A stretch of DNA of 64,000 nt from Trogon surrucura (GCA_020746105.1 CM036618.1:126160191-126224190), one strand, 5' to 3'. Numbered from the stretch's first letter, positions 40,925-54,937 are shown. Numbers and translations are program-made. The notes: generated from the letters alone by a model not told the origin.

Positions 40925-41370
40925 GGGGAACAGGCAAAAAAGATAAAGCCATGGCAGAAAAATTAAGTGAAATATGTTTCTGGAGGAGGAATTTGGCAAT
41001 AACTGTGCCAGAGCTGTTCTTACAGGCACCGTATCAAAGGACCTGCCTCAAAATAAGAAGTGGACAGAAGGGGAACAGCAAATTTTCCTGACTATATCTA
41101 GTTGTTCAGGTAAAGATGAGCATCCTCTGCAAAACGGAACCCTTACAGTTATCCAAATATTGAGCAAAAAATGCAAAATAAACCCAAAGGGGATAAACGT
41201 AAAGTGATGCACATGGGAGAAAGTTATCCCAGCTTTATTTGAACAAAGGCCTCCGAACTGACCACCACCTCTCAGGAGGACAGTGTGAAGGTTCTGACAG
41301 ACTATTCAAAGGAAACCACAGCCCCAGAAAGCAAATCCAGCATCAGGAATAACTGGAGAGAAAAGCCTCT
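40925..41370 (+). mobile_element. Very old CR1-type LINE ORF2 relic
   Basis: Sense-strand segments resemble the amniote CR1 ORF2 region. GATAAAGCCATGGCAGAAAA and TTAAGTGAAATATG recall the 'A..LN..F' start after the endonuclease. GTAAAGTGATGCACATGGGA, CAGTGTGAAGG and AAAGCAAATCCAGCATCAGG recall the 'K..LHLG' and 'A..VKKANRM' segments. Frames are broken and intervening parts deleted. It is an inference from resemblance; an alignment to a CR1 consensus would settle it. Confidence 0.55.
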
Positions 41371-44300
41371 CAAGACTCATTAAAGACATAGCCGTCCAGG
41401 ACAGGAGCTCTTCCCCTGGAACCTGTAGGCATGGGGAAAACATTTGCAGCTTGCTATTTAGCAGCTCTAAAGCCATTACACGCCTTTGCTCCAGCATCAG
41501 CACAGTGTGTTATGATGCCAAATGCCTAAAAACCAAAAAAAACGGACCAAAGAGAACAAGAGAGGCAGCCTGCACAAAGCATTTGGATGCTACATCCATC
41601 GTTTGCACTAGTAACAGTTTTGTGTGGTTGCTGTCGTCAGCCCATGGTGAATTGCCAGCACCAGGTTTGGTGACCAACCATCGCACCCAGCTCAGCAGTG
41701 GCCACAAAAGCATTAAAGCAAACTCTGTGAGCAGCAAATGCTTGCAAAATAAAATGGAAAACAACCAAACAACAACAAAAACCCACCCAAACCCAACCAA
41801 CCTGTAAAGAAAAACAGCTTTGAGGGAGAAAAACGTAACTTCTGCCCAGTTTAAAGGCACCACCTAGGGGTAGGTAGCAGGAGTCAGAACACTGCAAATA
41901 ATGGTGTTTCTACGAAAGCCATTTCTGGCCACATTTATTAGGTATCCATTGACCCTTGAAGCGATCCAAAGCCTGAGGCTGAAGTTTGCATTTGTTGCTT
42001 TCTCTTCCTGTAATGAACTAGTTTCCAGACAATTTTGCAACTCAGGGTCAGTCTAAAGACCACTCCCCAATATTTAGTAGGACTGCTTTGTTTTATGCAA
42101 GCTTTAAAAACTGGCAGATGTAGGTAGACAGTGGAAAACATGAAGCAACACACCGAGCGCTCGCTGCGAGGCCAGTAATTTCGTAAAAACCAAATCACAA
42201 GGATCAAAATAGTAACATGAAGCTTCAATGGGGTCAGAAGATTTCTGCCTTTGCTCTGGTATGCTGAAGAGGGAAGACCTAAATTACACAGTGAACAACT
42301 CCAACAAAGCACTAAAATTTCATGGGCAATCCGGTGGTAGTTTCTTCCAATATATCACAAAGGCCGCAGTTTCTTCTGTTTTCTGCAAACACAGAGCAGA
42401 TCAAGCTGACATACGCTTGTGTCTTATTGGAGGTCAGACTTGTGCACCATTTTTCCCATTAGTGCTGGGAAACATCATTTTCCCTTGAAAAAGATGCAAA
42501 ACCTTTGCAAGAACATTATATTTTGGAAACCCGCTCTGTCTTTATGCAAACCAGCTATGGTTCAACTTCCCACTTCTATTAGCAAGCATCTGCCTCTCCC
42601 AACAACCCATTTTTCCCTGCTGCTATGCAACAGAGGCATCGCTGGCTGTTACAATTTGCATCATCATACCAGATTCAAAGCTGCACAGCTCCATCACAGG
42701 TAAACATTTGTCAGGAATATGTTTCTTTGCTCAGATCAAGAAATTCCCCCCCAATTTCTGGAATTTGCATAAATTAAAAGGAAGCTGCAGTGACGTCCTT
42801 GCAAAGCTTCAACATGTGCTTTGTAGAAAGATCGTTTGCATACAAGTGTAAGGAACAGCTACAGAGGCACCATACAAACAACATCACCATCAAAGATGAC
42901 AAAGCTCTCCTGAAAGATTATGCACACATACACATTATAGATGAGACACATACGTGCAAGTGCTGATACGTAAAGAAATGAGGATCCAGCCCAGACCAAC
43001 ATCCTACTCAAATCCACCTGCCCGCAAGGTAGCAACATAATTCCAGCGCATCACTAAGCTAGAAGCTTGTTGGCACAGCCTTCTCGTTTCATAAAATTAG
43101 CAGTTAAGTTCATCTTGACATAATTTGATGCTTATATCTAGGCCAAAATCCCTAAACAAGGCTATTTTCAAATGCTAAGTCCAGCAGCTTGGTATGTCTT
43201 TCTCTTCCCCGTACTGTGCGAGATGGCATAAGCTCTAACCAGTTTGTGAAAAACCACCAAAACACACTTGTAAAATTTCCAGATTCTGGCCTTAAGCACC
43301 TATTACCAAGTTTCCAAGATATTCAGTTGGACCACTAAGTGGCACACTGCACATTTTGGAGGTGGAGGGAGCCCCCTCCAGCTCACTCTTGCCCATCTTT
43401 AACCTGCCTCTTCCATGGGCTTTGGCAGCATCCTCCACCACAGCCTTTCCTTACCTAAATTCAATCCTTCCAATGCTGTGACACTGCTATGGGGATATTT
43501 TCTATCTCCGGAGGGTAGAATATTTCTTCACCCTTGGGCTTACCCAAATTCACACACACTCAGACACTTGGATGCAAGGCTTTTGCTCTGATTGCTCTTG
43601 ACCACCATCACCCCAACTGAAAACACTGTGCTTCACAGGGAAAAGCGCTATCTACATATTCAGAAAGATCAACCTGGCTCTGAAAACTACCCGTGCTTTC
43701 AAGTAGCGTAGGATATTTGGTGACTTGGGGGTGCTTTCTCACACCACAGGCCCCCAAATCCCCCAATCAGCTATGCAACCTGGGGTATTTCAACAGCTGT
43801 CCTCAGCAGCCACTTCCCAAGGCTGACTGGAGTCTCAAAAAGGATGTAAAATATTTGTAGCAATTCCCTGAACAAACCCAAGATGCTTCCTCAAAGCAGA
43901 GCCCTCAGCTCTGTTGACTTGCATTTTTAAAAGGTAATATAAATTCCACTTACACTGGTTTGTTTTGATGTTGAAAATTGGTCTCCATAGACATGGTTGA
44001 AATCATGCCCTGAAGCGCCGAGCCTGGAGCCAACAACCACACAGTCTTTTGCCAGTACAGAGCTGGGGAGATTTTAAAGGTGTAAATGCCATCCTACCCC
44101 CACTAAGAGAGCACAGGGGACATCAGGCAGGGACAGGGTGCTCCTCTGCGGTGCTCCATCGCAGAGGGAAAAGCCACAGCTGTGGCCACCCAAGCACTGG
44201 GAGATTTTTGTGGAGCCTCCCCTCTGTCACCTCTGCCCCAAAGCCTTGTCCTGCCACTCACACATTTCCTTCACCAGACATAGGCAAGGAGGCAAAGAGC

Positions 44301-44986
44301 CCTAGAGAGTCCATAGGAAGCCCAAAAAAATTTTTTTTTAAAATTCTTTTTAAAGCCTCATTGCCCTGCAGAAGCTCCCTCAAAGACTGACATGCAGCTA
44401 GGAGCATGGTGTGTTTGCCAAGCAGAAACAGCAATAAAAAGAAATAAGGGCGAGACAAGCGGGGGGAATATATGGAGAAATGACAAGCAGAGGTTTTTAT
44501 ATGGAAATTTATATTGAGGGTAACATTCCTGTCTAACATAAGCATTTTAATACTTCCGGATGCAAGCCTCAAGCCAAAAATCCAGTGAGGTCTGATGTTA
44601 CGATAGCATTTAAGTTCAGGGATGCTGAACGTTTTGCAAGAGCTACAGGTTTTCTCAGCGCCAAAAACCATCCAGAAGAACAACAAAAAATGCTTTTAAT
44701 TCTCCCCCCAATAACCCTACTGCAATGACCCAGCATGAAGCAATCACAAAACCAAAATGAGTCCTGAGGCACCAAACCGCCCAAGTCGATTTGAACATCG
44801 GGATGCGCAGACCACCACGAAACCTGCCCGCCCCATCCCTACTGGAGGGGGAAAAAAGTTAAAAAAAGCAAAAAAAAAAAGAGGACAAAAAGCAAGAGAT
44901 GACCTATATTTGAAAAAGCATAATTTTCATTAAACTGTTTTCTTCCTGTTTCCAGCTCCCAGAGTGCTTCTGCTGCCTGCCTGCAC

Positions 44987-45000
44987 CACCCAGGGGGCGG
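44987..45000 (+). promoter_or_regulatory. Possible CTCF core motif (weak)
   Basis: CACCCAGGGGGCGG matches 12 of 14 positions of the CTCF core as I know it, including the AGGGGGC centre. Such 12/14 matches arise by chance in GC-rich patches, so this is only a candidate. Confidence 0.3.
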
Positions 45001-48000
45001 TGTCACAGCCCTCCCTACCACACCACAAAGCCCAGGCAAGAAAGCAAATGTCAAGGATTTCCCTGAAGGGCCACCTCAGTATCAAATAAAGCACAGGATT
45101 GCTCTGCCGAGGGCGATATCAGACCAAGATCAAACCAGGAGACGCGTTCCCCAGGTCAGCAATGCAGCGAGCGTGAGCTCACACGAGCGATAAACTGTTC
45201 AGAACAACTTGTCCCAGAGACGCTGCTGCTCCTTCGCTGCTGCCAAGGCCCATTTCTGCTTGGTTAACGCACTATGCCAATTCCTCCCATATAAGATTAA
45301 GCTGCCTTGAGGCAATTTCAACTTACACATCTGATATTTTGAGCATTTTCTATGCTGTGCAGCTCAGGAGCCAGCACAGCCCACGTACTGCCACTTCCCC
45401 TTTTCACCTCACGTCACCCTTGCAAAGGCATTCATTCCCATTTAAACACTCGCACACCTTTTCTGGGACCTGGAAACATCAAAAGGATCATTCAAGGAAA
45501 TAATATTTCACCAAAGAGCAGAACTGAGCCACCAGTGCCGTATAGCTCAACTCCGCAGGGGTGTCAACCTGATAGCAAAGTGTATAGGACCTGTTTGCTT
45601 AGGTAAGTCCATCATACCGAAGAATAGTTTCCCCCTTTCGAGACCTTTCTGGGTTTATTAAATCCCATTAGTTTACTACAAGTACCAGTAACATAGCCTA
45701 GAAATAAACAAATGAGCTTTTAAGCCCAGAAGTTTAGTTTCAAGACTATCCTGAGCAGCTCCAAATTAAAAAAGCGTATACCAAATGAAAAAAAAACCCA
45801 ACCCAATAATCAAGAGTTTCCAAACTCCTTGCTTGCTTACTTATCTGACTACATATGAATAATTTCAGTCTAGCACAGGCCTGTTTGGGTGCCAGATCTT
45901 GTTTGCAAGCCTGTTCTGTGAAAGGCAAATGTACAGGTGAACTTGGATGCTACACAAGTATCAGCCAGCCATCAGCATTAATTACTACACATTTTTTCCG
46001 AAAATTAGATTAACTACAAAGCTCAATGTCTGTAGTTGTTGCTTGTTTCTGCTGTGAGGGAAACACTTACTAGTACACAACTGGTTGGGCTGAAATTATA
46101 AATACAATTAAAATGCTGCATTTACCTCAATTTTATGGAGATGTGTTTTTCTGCATTAAAACCCACTTCTGTACGTACCAACAAGACAAAGAGATCTAAA
46201 GAGACACTTGTGTGCACAGTAACCATGACCACTGTGATGCAGCTTGCAAAACACAAAATTTCGCAGGTGCATCTCTGAAGCCACTGGTTAAACCATTCGG
46301 ATGAAACGCAACTGCGTAATAAAGTAAGTTATAAACAAGACTGTGGAAAAGCAGGAGAAGAATGAAACCTCCTGAGGGTTTGGCATTATTCTTATTAGTG
46401 ATGGCTGAATTCATTTTGCCTTATTTCCAGTGTAGTCAGATATTCAAATAAAATTTGAACACCATCTGCTTGCCATGATCCGAAACGACAAGGATTGGAG
46501 ACCAGAAATTAAGAAAATGGCAACAGTTATACACAGATTTTGCCAATACAATCAGTTTGTATCACACCAGGTCTGGGATCTACGAGGAAGGCTGCTGTCT
46601 ATACAGAACATGGAAAAAGCTCACTCTAAATGCAAAAGCATTTATAACTGAATCAGCACCGGATTGATAGAAAGAATATATTTACAAGGAGAAGAGTTTT
46701 ACATGCGAATTTTGCAACTGCAATCAACTCCTCCACGAACAGAGTCTATGCTCAGGTCTCTGGACCAGTACGGCAGATACCACTGGCTTTACAGCAACTG
46801 ATGAGAAACAGTCACAAAATGTTTGCCTGTTAACCTATAATTACAGAGATCATTAGTTTACTTAATATCCCCAGTGTCTTTATCGTGACCAAAATATCAA
46901 AACCCAAAAAACTCCACACTTGCCTCCACAGAATTATTCAGAGAGCAGGTTTCATTCCACCTAACTCAAACAACAGGAATGAGATGCATGTTTTGATTCA
47001 GTACAGGAGAATCTGTGGGGAACTGAGGGAGGGCTGAGGAGGTATATCCATAATTAACTTAATTTGGAGGCACCATTATGGGGCAAGCATGCATTTTTCT
47101 GGTCTCAAACATTTGTGCTCCTAATTTTGTAACCAAGATTTGCACATTTACCTGAACAAGAATAAATGTGCAAGAGTTATTGCTCTGACATTTGCTCGGC
47201 ATTAAGACCAAACTCTATCCCAGCCAAAGAGGCACACAGGGTGCCCCACCCCATCCTTCTGCCATCAGCAACATACATCAGGAGGGATATAGATGGGTTC
47301 CCACCAGCCGCCTTAGGCATCCTGGGATTGCAGTGTGTCTCCTGGCAAACCACAAGGCTCAGGCTAGGAGATGCCATCACCGGCTGCCTGTTCATGGAAG
47401 AGAAATCTCCCCCAGGAAGCATTAACTAACATCCACCCAGTAACAGGCTGCTGCTGAACAGAGGCTGCAAATTGTCACAAGTGCACCCTTAGCACCGTTT
47501 TACTGCAGTCCTCAAAAGCATATTCCCTCCTGCATGTAAGTGAGGTACAGGAGCCACGAGAGTTCTGGGCCAGCCCTGGCCAAGGATCACACTGCAGACG
47601 CCAACAATCCCCAAACCTTGCAGAGCTGTCCAAGAAATTCAGTTTTATTCCAGCTCAGTCGCTCAGGGTGAGATGCTCACAACCTTATGGAGACTTCAAA
47701 TCCTTCCCAGGGTCAAAAAAATCAGCCTTAGCCTCAAAATTTTGTGGCACGGCAAGCCAAACTGCTTTTCCGAGCACAAAGCTGAGGAAGAGAGGGCTTT
47801 TTGCTGCATTGTTTTTTCTGCACAGCCTCCTTAGAGGCTGCATGTTTGCTGATGCCCATCAGCATCTTGTTCTATACCACTGTTAATAGGTAGAAATAGC
47901 TGTGCAAGTACAGCTGCCCACACTGCCAGGCAGGCAGCACAGCCTGCAGAAAGTAAAACAGCTCAAAAAAAAAAAAACCACTAAACTCAGGAAGCTAAGG

Positions 48001-51000
48001 TTTGAGAAAATGCTGATTGTAGTGTATTGGAGAAACATTTTGCAGCTGCGCAATTAAAGCCTATAACACAACGTGTACCCACAAAGTTAAGATTACAGAG
48101 GTAACTTTTTTTTTTTTTACATTTCCTTTTGCATGCTTGGTCACAAAACCTGAAACTCCCAGTGAGACTCCTGCAGGGAAGCTCACACGCATGCAAGGTT
48201 GATGCCAGTGGGTCACAGTAACAGCCAGGCTATAAACCACACAACTGGGAGATGGGACTATATGGCATGAACTTCTGATAAAGCAGGATCAAGTTTTTAT
48301 TAGCATACTTTTACAACTACTCCTCTCAAAAGCAGAAGTCTCAGACCAAAGCAGGTTCAGGAAGAAAATAAGAAATTTCCAAATGGCAGCTTGTTTATCA
48401 ATCAGGGCACAGAATTACAACTGTTTGAGGATTTTGCAAGCCGAAACTGCCCAACAGCTGCTTTGGAATTGGAAAAAATAGGCGTAAACCTAAAGGAAAA
48501 AAATAATCACTGAGAGAAGATTAAGTAAACAAGAGTACATAGATAACATGATACACTGGCTATTGCTGCCTTCAGTTTGTGTTTATATTTGCCTGCACAC
48601 CCACAATCAGTTTAGTATTTTGAAAACAGCAGTAATAATTAAAAAGCATTTAATAAATAGGTGTGCTTTTCAGAACTGAGGTGTAACCCCTGAAGCCAAA
48701 GGCCCTGTCCTGGGAATAATATGCTGAGAGAGGTCAGTTCAGTGATGCAGACTTAAAAATCAGAGTGCACCACAGAGAAACTCCTGGTCTTCCGTTGGAT
48801 GCTCTTTCCACAGCTATGTCTAACTTGTTCTTCTACACATCTCAGGCCCCAAAACACGGTTGACTATAGTTAATTTTAAATGGCAGACACTCTTAGAGCT
48901 ATTAACGTCTATCACTATTCTCTTACTACTTTTACTAACAACGATCACATTTTCCAAGCTAGTTGCAACTTGTGTAAGTAACCATACGAATTAAATACCA
49001 CATACTTAACTTCTTTACTAACGTTTCTTTCAACAGCACAGTAACATGCAAGTATAACTATAGTAAGTGTTGATGGGATTTATAGCAGGATCTGGACTAT
49101 AAATCATATTTTTATCAACCTTAGAAACTTTTTATTGCCTTTTTCCATCCTTCATTTTATAGGAATATGTGCTATCTCCTCTGACCGGGAGTGTATATAT
49201 ACTACAACAGTGTAGTTCTTATCACATGTCCCAAAAGATAACACAGATTTAATTTTTAATTTTTTTTTTTTCCTAAGCAAAAGCAACCCAAAATTTAACA
49301 TAAACATTTAGGGATTCTAAGGAGTAATTCTGAAGAAATAAGTTTGAGTGCATCATTTGTGTTCATGGTAAAATTTGAAAGCTCCATACAAAGGGCTTGA
49401 TCCAGCCCTGCTGAAATCGATGACATTTGTCACAGCAAGAGGATGGAGCCAACGCACTGGAAACGGACCAAGGACACGGCACGGGCTGACAAACCGCTCG
49501 ATCGTTTGCTCCTAAGTTGAGCTTAGACCTCCTTTATAAGGCGAGTGGGTGAGAAGAGCAAACAAAACCCATATCAATCACCGCATCCACACAAATCCCA
49601 GCTCCTATTTATAGTTTTACTTTGAAATTAAAGAGAAAAATGCAAACCATCACGCCAAAGGGGAAAGCAAGGGAACAGAGACAATCTGCGGGACTCTGAG
49701 CTGCAGGGCTGCCGCCTTCTCAAGTGTGCCATCCACACTCTCAGCACTGCTGCAAATTCAGCCTTTGTCAACCTTCAACTTGTGACAAAGTTTCAAAGAT
49801 TTGCTCCCCCTGAGCTTCACAGATCACAAAAATTCAAAAGGTTCTGTGGCTAAGATGTTTCAATTATTGACAAATTGTTGACAAGCGATCATCTCCTGTC
49901 TTCTGATTTTTATGTTATGTACTCCTGTCTTTCTCCAAGACTACCTGGACCTTTCGGCACAGCATCACCAGCAATTCTGAGGCTTCCAGAGCTTTGCTCT
50001 TTGTTGGAGAGACCCTATTAATCACTGCTTTGTGTTCTTCTTCTTACTTGAAAACGCTTTTTAAAATTAAAGCATTAAGTTAAAAGAAAGCACAACCAAC
50101 TTGAAAACCTAAGTAATCGTTAAATAGTTATTTCAAATTGTCACATCCACAGCTAAATAACCATTACTAGCTTTTCAAAGGATTTGAGGATTCCCAAATT
50201 TACCTTTTGGATTGTTTTTTTGTGCCATCACCTGAAAACAACACAGATCAACCACACTTCTCCGAATCACTCATACTCACCCTGTGCTCCATTGTCAGCT
50301 TGAGCCACGCCATTAATCCTTGCCGCTGCCTACCTCCACCTCATCATCTTGTTTAATTACCACCTCTCTTACTCATCTCTTTGATGCACTAATCCCCAGC
50401 GCAAAGTCTTTCACCATTGTCTTGCCCCAAAACAGGCACGAGCCCTGTGGGGCTGTGGGACAGGAGCAGACTCCAAACCCACGGCCACACTCCCAAGTGG
50501 AACAGTGGGCAAAGGGATTTTAATCAGGCAAATGCATTCTCACATGCCAGCAAGAGACAGCTTCTGTTTCTCACTAACACAAGCAGGAAAGCAATAAAGG
50601 AAATATATAATCATATACCAGGCCTTAAAGTTAGAATTCCTTTAAAATTTGTCAGAGTTTAAGGCAATAGTGAGTTCAGTCCCACTAGCTTACATCCACA
50701 CAAGAAAATCCCACACAATAACTAGTTTTGTTTTTTAAAATGCATAAAAAATTATACGCATATATTTTACATACATTTTCTCTGCATTAAAAATTACTTG
50801 CCCAAACAAGGGTCTTTGCTTTAAGAAACCACCACCACGAAATGATGCCCACTCTCAGTCTGCCACTGCCATTTGCTCACTTTTCAGCCCTGGGCAGGTA
50901 ATTCAGGGCCTCACGTCATTTCAGACCTATTTCTATTCTTTGGCATTTACCATAATTATCATCATTCCCGTAACTTAGACTTTTGGCTCTTACAGCTAAC

Positions 51001-52492
51001 GAAGGTCTGTGTGGCTTAATAGGTTGGTACAGGGCAGAGCCCCAAGCAGCACTCATCCCTTGGATGAGATTTTTGGGGAGAGGTTGCCAGAGTAGAAATC
51101 ATCTTCACCTGGGCACCCGAAAAGTGAATTGAAAATGAACGAGCACACACATCTGGAAGCTTTGTGCATTACACATGATGCTCGCTTAGACTTCTTTTTA
51201 AACTAACTGAAGACACGGGCCACGAGTCATTTGTAGCATTAGAAACAGTGCTAATTCAGTTATGAAAACAGGAATCTAAAAATTTTGCCATATCGGCAGG
51301 GTGCTTTTGCATTTATTCTTGTTAAACTCTAGCTGTTAAGAACACAGCGCTGAAGCTCAGAGTTCATGCAAACGCCTGAAAAAGCTCAAAGGGACACCTC
51401 TAATTCCTCCTTTTTTAAACTTAGGGGACTTAGCAGCTCTTCAGCTACTCTTCACTCCCCTCGAACACACACAAAGGGAAGAGAACTGCCTCTTGCAATT
51501 TTGCAAAATTTACCATTTGTGTAGATTTTTCCCTTCACTTCAGATAAACAAAAAAATAGATAAAATTTTGTGGCACTCATTCATCCCCGCAAGTTAAAAA
51601 TTGTATTTTATTTGATCACACCGTAGAGCCAAGCTGGGCAGTCACCTCGAGGACTAGAGAGCTATAAAATAACACATAATGTAAAGCAAACTGTTGTCTT
51701 CTATTATTCCACAAACATTCAGTGTATCTTCTGAAGTTTCGAAGCAAGCTGTGGAGGAGTTGCGTGGGCAGAAGCTGCACTCTGCGGGCATCACCATAAA
51801 TCAGCCAGACCCCAGCCTGGACGTCAACAGGAGAAGCATATCCCTTGGTCAGCTAACCAGTGCCATCGTGTGGCACAACACTGATTTAAATCAAGATGCA
51901 TGAGATAATTCGGTTTAGGGTCTTCCTCTGTCCAAGTGGGCAGCTTAATGTAGGGCAGTCACAGCAGAGGCCGCTTGCCTCTGGAGCTTGCTATTCCTCT
52001 TGACAAGGAGTCCAAATGTGCTGGTCCTCAGAGTATGGGGCATGGACCATCTATTTGCCATATTTGGTCTTGTTTTAGGAAGACAATAATGGGAAATAAG
52101 AGTCAGAAAAGCAGGATCTCCCCAGGTGTGACCTGAATAAGAGTATTTGCAGAGGTTAATTACAGCAAGTGACCTTGTTAGCATAGTATCCTGCGTGCAG
52201 AGCGCAATGTTCTACAGTATGAAAAGATGAAGCATCTATGTCAAACAGCACCATAAAAACACCTTTCCAGTATTTTTTGCTTGCTGAACTGTTGGTGGGT
52301 TCTTCATAAGCCACGGTTTTGAAATTCCACTACAAAACAGGTTTATTTCCAGTTTACTGGCATCTGCTGTGCATAGCAGAGGTCTGGAAGAAAAACACAT
52401 CTCTTATCCTAATCACAAACTAGATGGGGGATTCCTGAATGGGGCCTTTAAAATGTCATCTGCTCTTGGATGGTGTTTGTTATAATAATAAT

Positions 52493-52515
52493 ATTTTATA
52501 AATATCTTATAAAAT
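52493..52515. repeat. AT-only short inverted repeat
   Basis: ATTTTATA and TATAAAAT form 8-bp arms around a 7-base spacer within a TA-rich stretch (about 52480-52530). It is probably a by-product of AT-rich composition. Confidence 0.5.
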
Positions 52516-54818
52516 TATATATTATTAAGCTGAACACAGATCTGCATGGAAAAAAATACCAGAGAAAAATATTTAACTGAGAATGATAAAGTGCAAATCT
52601 TGCCAAATAAATGAGTAATATTTTTGCTTTTTCATGAGGATAAGCATCAATTTTGTTTGCTGCCTAGTATCTTGAACTAAATCTGAGTTGCTGTATTCTT
52701 TTCTCTTGCAGTGGTATGGCAGTAACATGTCAGCCCATGACAGTTATGAAGCGCATACACTTTAGGCTTCTTGTTTTGGTGAGCATGGAAAAAACTATCT
52801 AATAATTTTCATTTAAGTCAAAAGATCTATTTTCAGTGCTTTCTGCTGTTTGTGAGCTGTGTAACTCTTATAATGTATGTTCAAATGGAAAAAATAACAA
52901 AGTTAAGTATTTTTAAAAGCATTATTATGAAAATTTTTTTTCTGCAACACTAGTCTGTTCAGCCTCAACATACATAAATCACCTCGTGTTCATTCTCCAT
53001 GAAACACTACCCTCATGTCTTCTCTTGCTTGTCGTGTTTATTATGTAATTCTCTGCTTTAAGTATGTTGGCTTCCCCAATTGAATTTAAGCTTTAAAGCC
53101 CTACGTAACCACCTTCTGTGCTTAACAAAAGACAAGATTTCTGTTGCTAGTGTCTCTTGCATTATCTTCCAACCACTCCTTTATCACTCTTATGAAATCA
53201 AATGCATTTTTCTAACAGTATAGAGCTTTGAACAGTTACTTGCCATAAGCTAGAGAATAGCAATTTTAATAAGTAATAATGACATGAAAATCTTTCCAAA
53301 CAGTCCTTTATTTGTCAGCAGCAAAGCTAATGTGAATTCAGGCACATTTAAACATTCTTGCTTTGCCACCTAGTACATTTTTGTATCAAGCAAATCTGCA
53401 CCAATGAATTCTGAATCTGGATAAAGTTAACGGTTCTTTTGCTCAGGCCAAATTCTAAGTTTCTGGATTGCTCATCTTATTTCTTTCTTCTGTGTCTTGC
53501 CAAAAAGATAAGAAACGTATTGGCACAGAAGAAAAATTATTACTTGGACTGTTCTCCTAGCCAATGAATCTGTTTTCTATAAATGCAGCTTTAACAGAAA
53601 AATCCAGTTAAGTAAACAGAAAAGATTAGCGAACAACAAGCAATATCAAAATAGGATTAGAAACAAACTGGTAATAAATGGCATTAATTGTTTTATTTAA
53701 TTAAATAACCCTCAAACTGAAATTGTTAACTCCATATGATGGACGAGTTTAAGATGAAGTACAACGGTTTGTATTAATTTAATCCTGCACAGATCTCGCT
53801 GTAGTAGGGATCAGATGTCCATGGTCACGTAGCTGTTCATTCATGCTCAGGGACCAAATAATAATAAAGTAATTACTAATCTCTGTTGCATTATACAACT
53901 AAGTGATAATCTGTCTGAAGAATAATTCATGTATGAACAAAACCACTGTCCCATAAGTGTAACATTCTGTTGGACTCTGAGCATATATCAGCACAACAAA
54001 CATTTTAATTGGCAAGCCTCTGTGATAAGCAAGAGCGACTGCTGTAACCCTCTTCTTGCCCTTTGAAAAATATTTTTACATTCCTGCCTTAAAAGAGTGC
54101 TGAAGATCAGCATTCTTGCCTTACCAAGGAGAAAAGCGGGGAATGGCACGGTGGCCCCCCCTTCAGCTAACTCTGGTGAGTGTGAATCTCTCGACAGTGT
54201 TGCCACGCTTCCATTGCCAGACCTGCTACAGGATCCATGGTTCATACGGCTGTGAGATTAATTACTAAAAAGGCTCAGGGATCATTATTTAGAAATGAGG
54301 GGGTGTGGGTGCATTGTAGCTTTGAAAACGTGGCACTGAACCAGATGTTTTGGGCAAACAAATCCCAAATATAGGTATTTTTACCTTCAAGTGTGGGTTT
54401 AAGGCGGCCCTGACACATTCAGCCATGCTCCTAAAGGAAAGAAAGGCCTCGAACTTTTGAATTTTTAGAAAACTTCCCCACACTAGGCCTTGTGGCTGCA
54501 ATTCGGGGCCGAAGGTGGTGGTTGCCGAGCCCGGGGCAGCGGGACGAGGCTTCGCGAGCACGAAGGTACCACCCGGCCTCCTGAGGCGCCAAAGGCGGGA
54601 GGGAGGTGCAGGGCTCCTCCTCCTCGCTCCTGGGCGTCCCTTTGGGGCTGGCGTCCCCCCAGATTTTTGTCTGAGCTGGCTTTAACGCCGCCAGGGAGCT
54701 TTTCCTGCCACTTTTTACCTCAGATTTCTCAGCAGGATCTCGCTGAGGGTTCCCGCGCCGCTGCGTCGACGCGCTCTGCGCCGCCTGACCCTCCTCAGCC
54801 GCCGTAGCCGGCAGGGCT

Positions 54819-54832
54819 CCGCCAGGGGGCGC
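54819..54832 (+). promoter_or_regulatory. CTCF-like binding motif
   Basis: CCGCCAGGGGGCGC fits every position of the CTCF core (CC-R-S-Y-AG-R-K-GGC-R-S). It lies 171 bases upstream of the PNPT1 ATG inside the CpG island. CTCF is an insulator and loop-anchor protein (established knowledge); occupancy here is inferred only from the motif. Confidence 0.6.
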
Positions 54833-54884
54833 GGCAACGCGCCATCGCCTCCGGAATCGAAACTTAACCGCCCGTTTCAAAGAG

Positions 54885-54889
54885 CCAAT
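54885..54889 (+). promoter_or_regulatory. PNPT1: Distal CCAAT box
   Basis: CCAAT in AGAGCCAATCCGC, 114 bases before the PNPT1 ATG. The flanks (CCAATC) suit NF-Y. It pairs with a second CCAAT 53 bases downstream. Confidence 0.6.
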
Positions 54890-54937
54890 CCGCTTCGAGG
54901 TTACTGCGCGGCGGTAGCCTCTTGCCGCTGCCGAGAA

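Larger units (their letters stand above)
41371..54480. other. Intergenic between EFEMP1 and PNPT1, main part
   Basis: About 13 kb with no supported gene. ORFs of up to 142 codons are present on both strands but overlap each other and have no recognised domain. Notable elements are a CTCF-like core at 44987-45000, a weak one at 43332-43345, an AT palindrome at 52493-52515 and a segment at 49397-49432 that weakly resembles an ancient amniote repeat. No tRNA or snRNA signature was seen. Confidence 0.6.

Noticed and set aside
41451-41863. Overlapping 118- and 117-codon ORFs on opposite strands
   Set aside because: They are mutually antisense with no recognised domain. They lie just past the old LINE relic and are considered chance.
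43332-43345. CCACTAAGTGGCAC as a CTCF site
   Set aside because: It lacks the conserved G after the central A; too weak to list as a feature.
44258-44686. 142-codon - strand ORF in intergenic DNA
   Set aside because: Composition is unremarkable, no domain is recognised, and other ORFs overlap it on the opposite strand. It is treated as chance.
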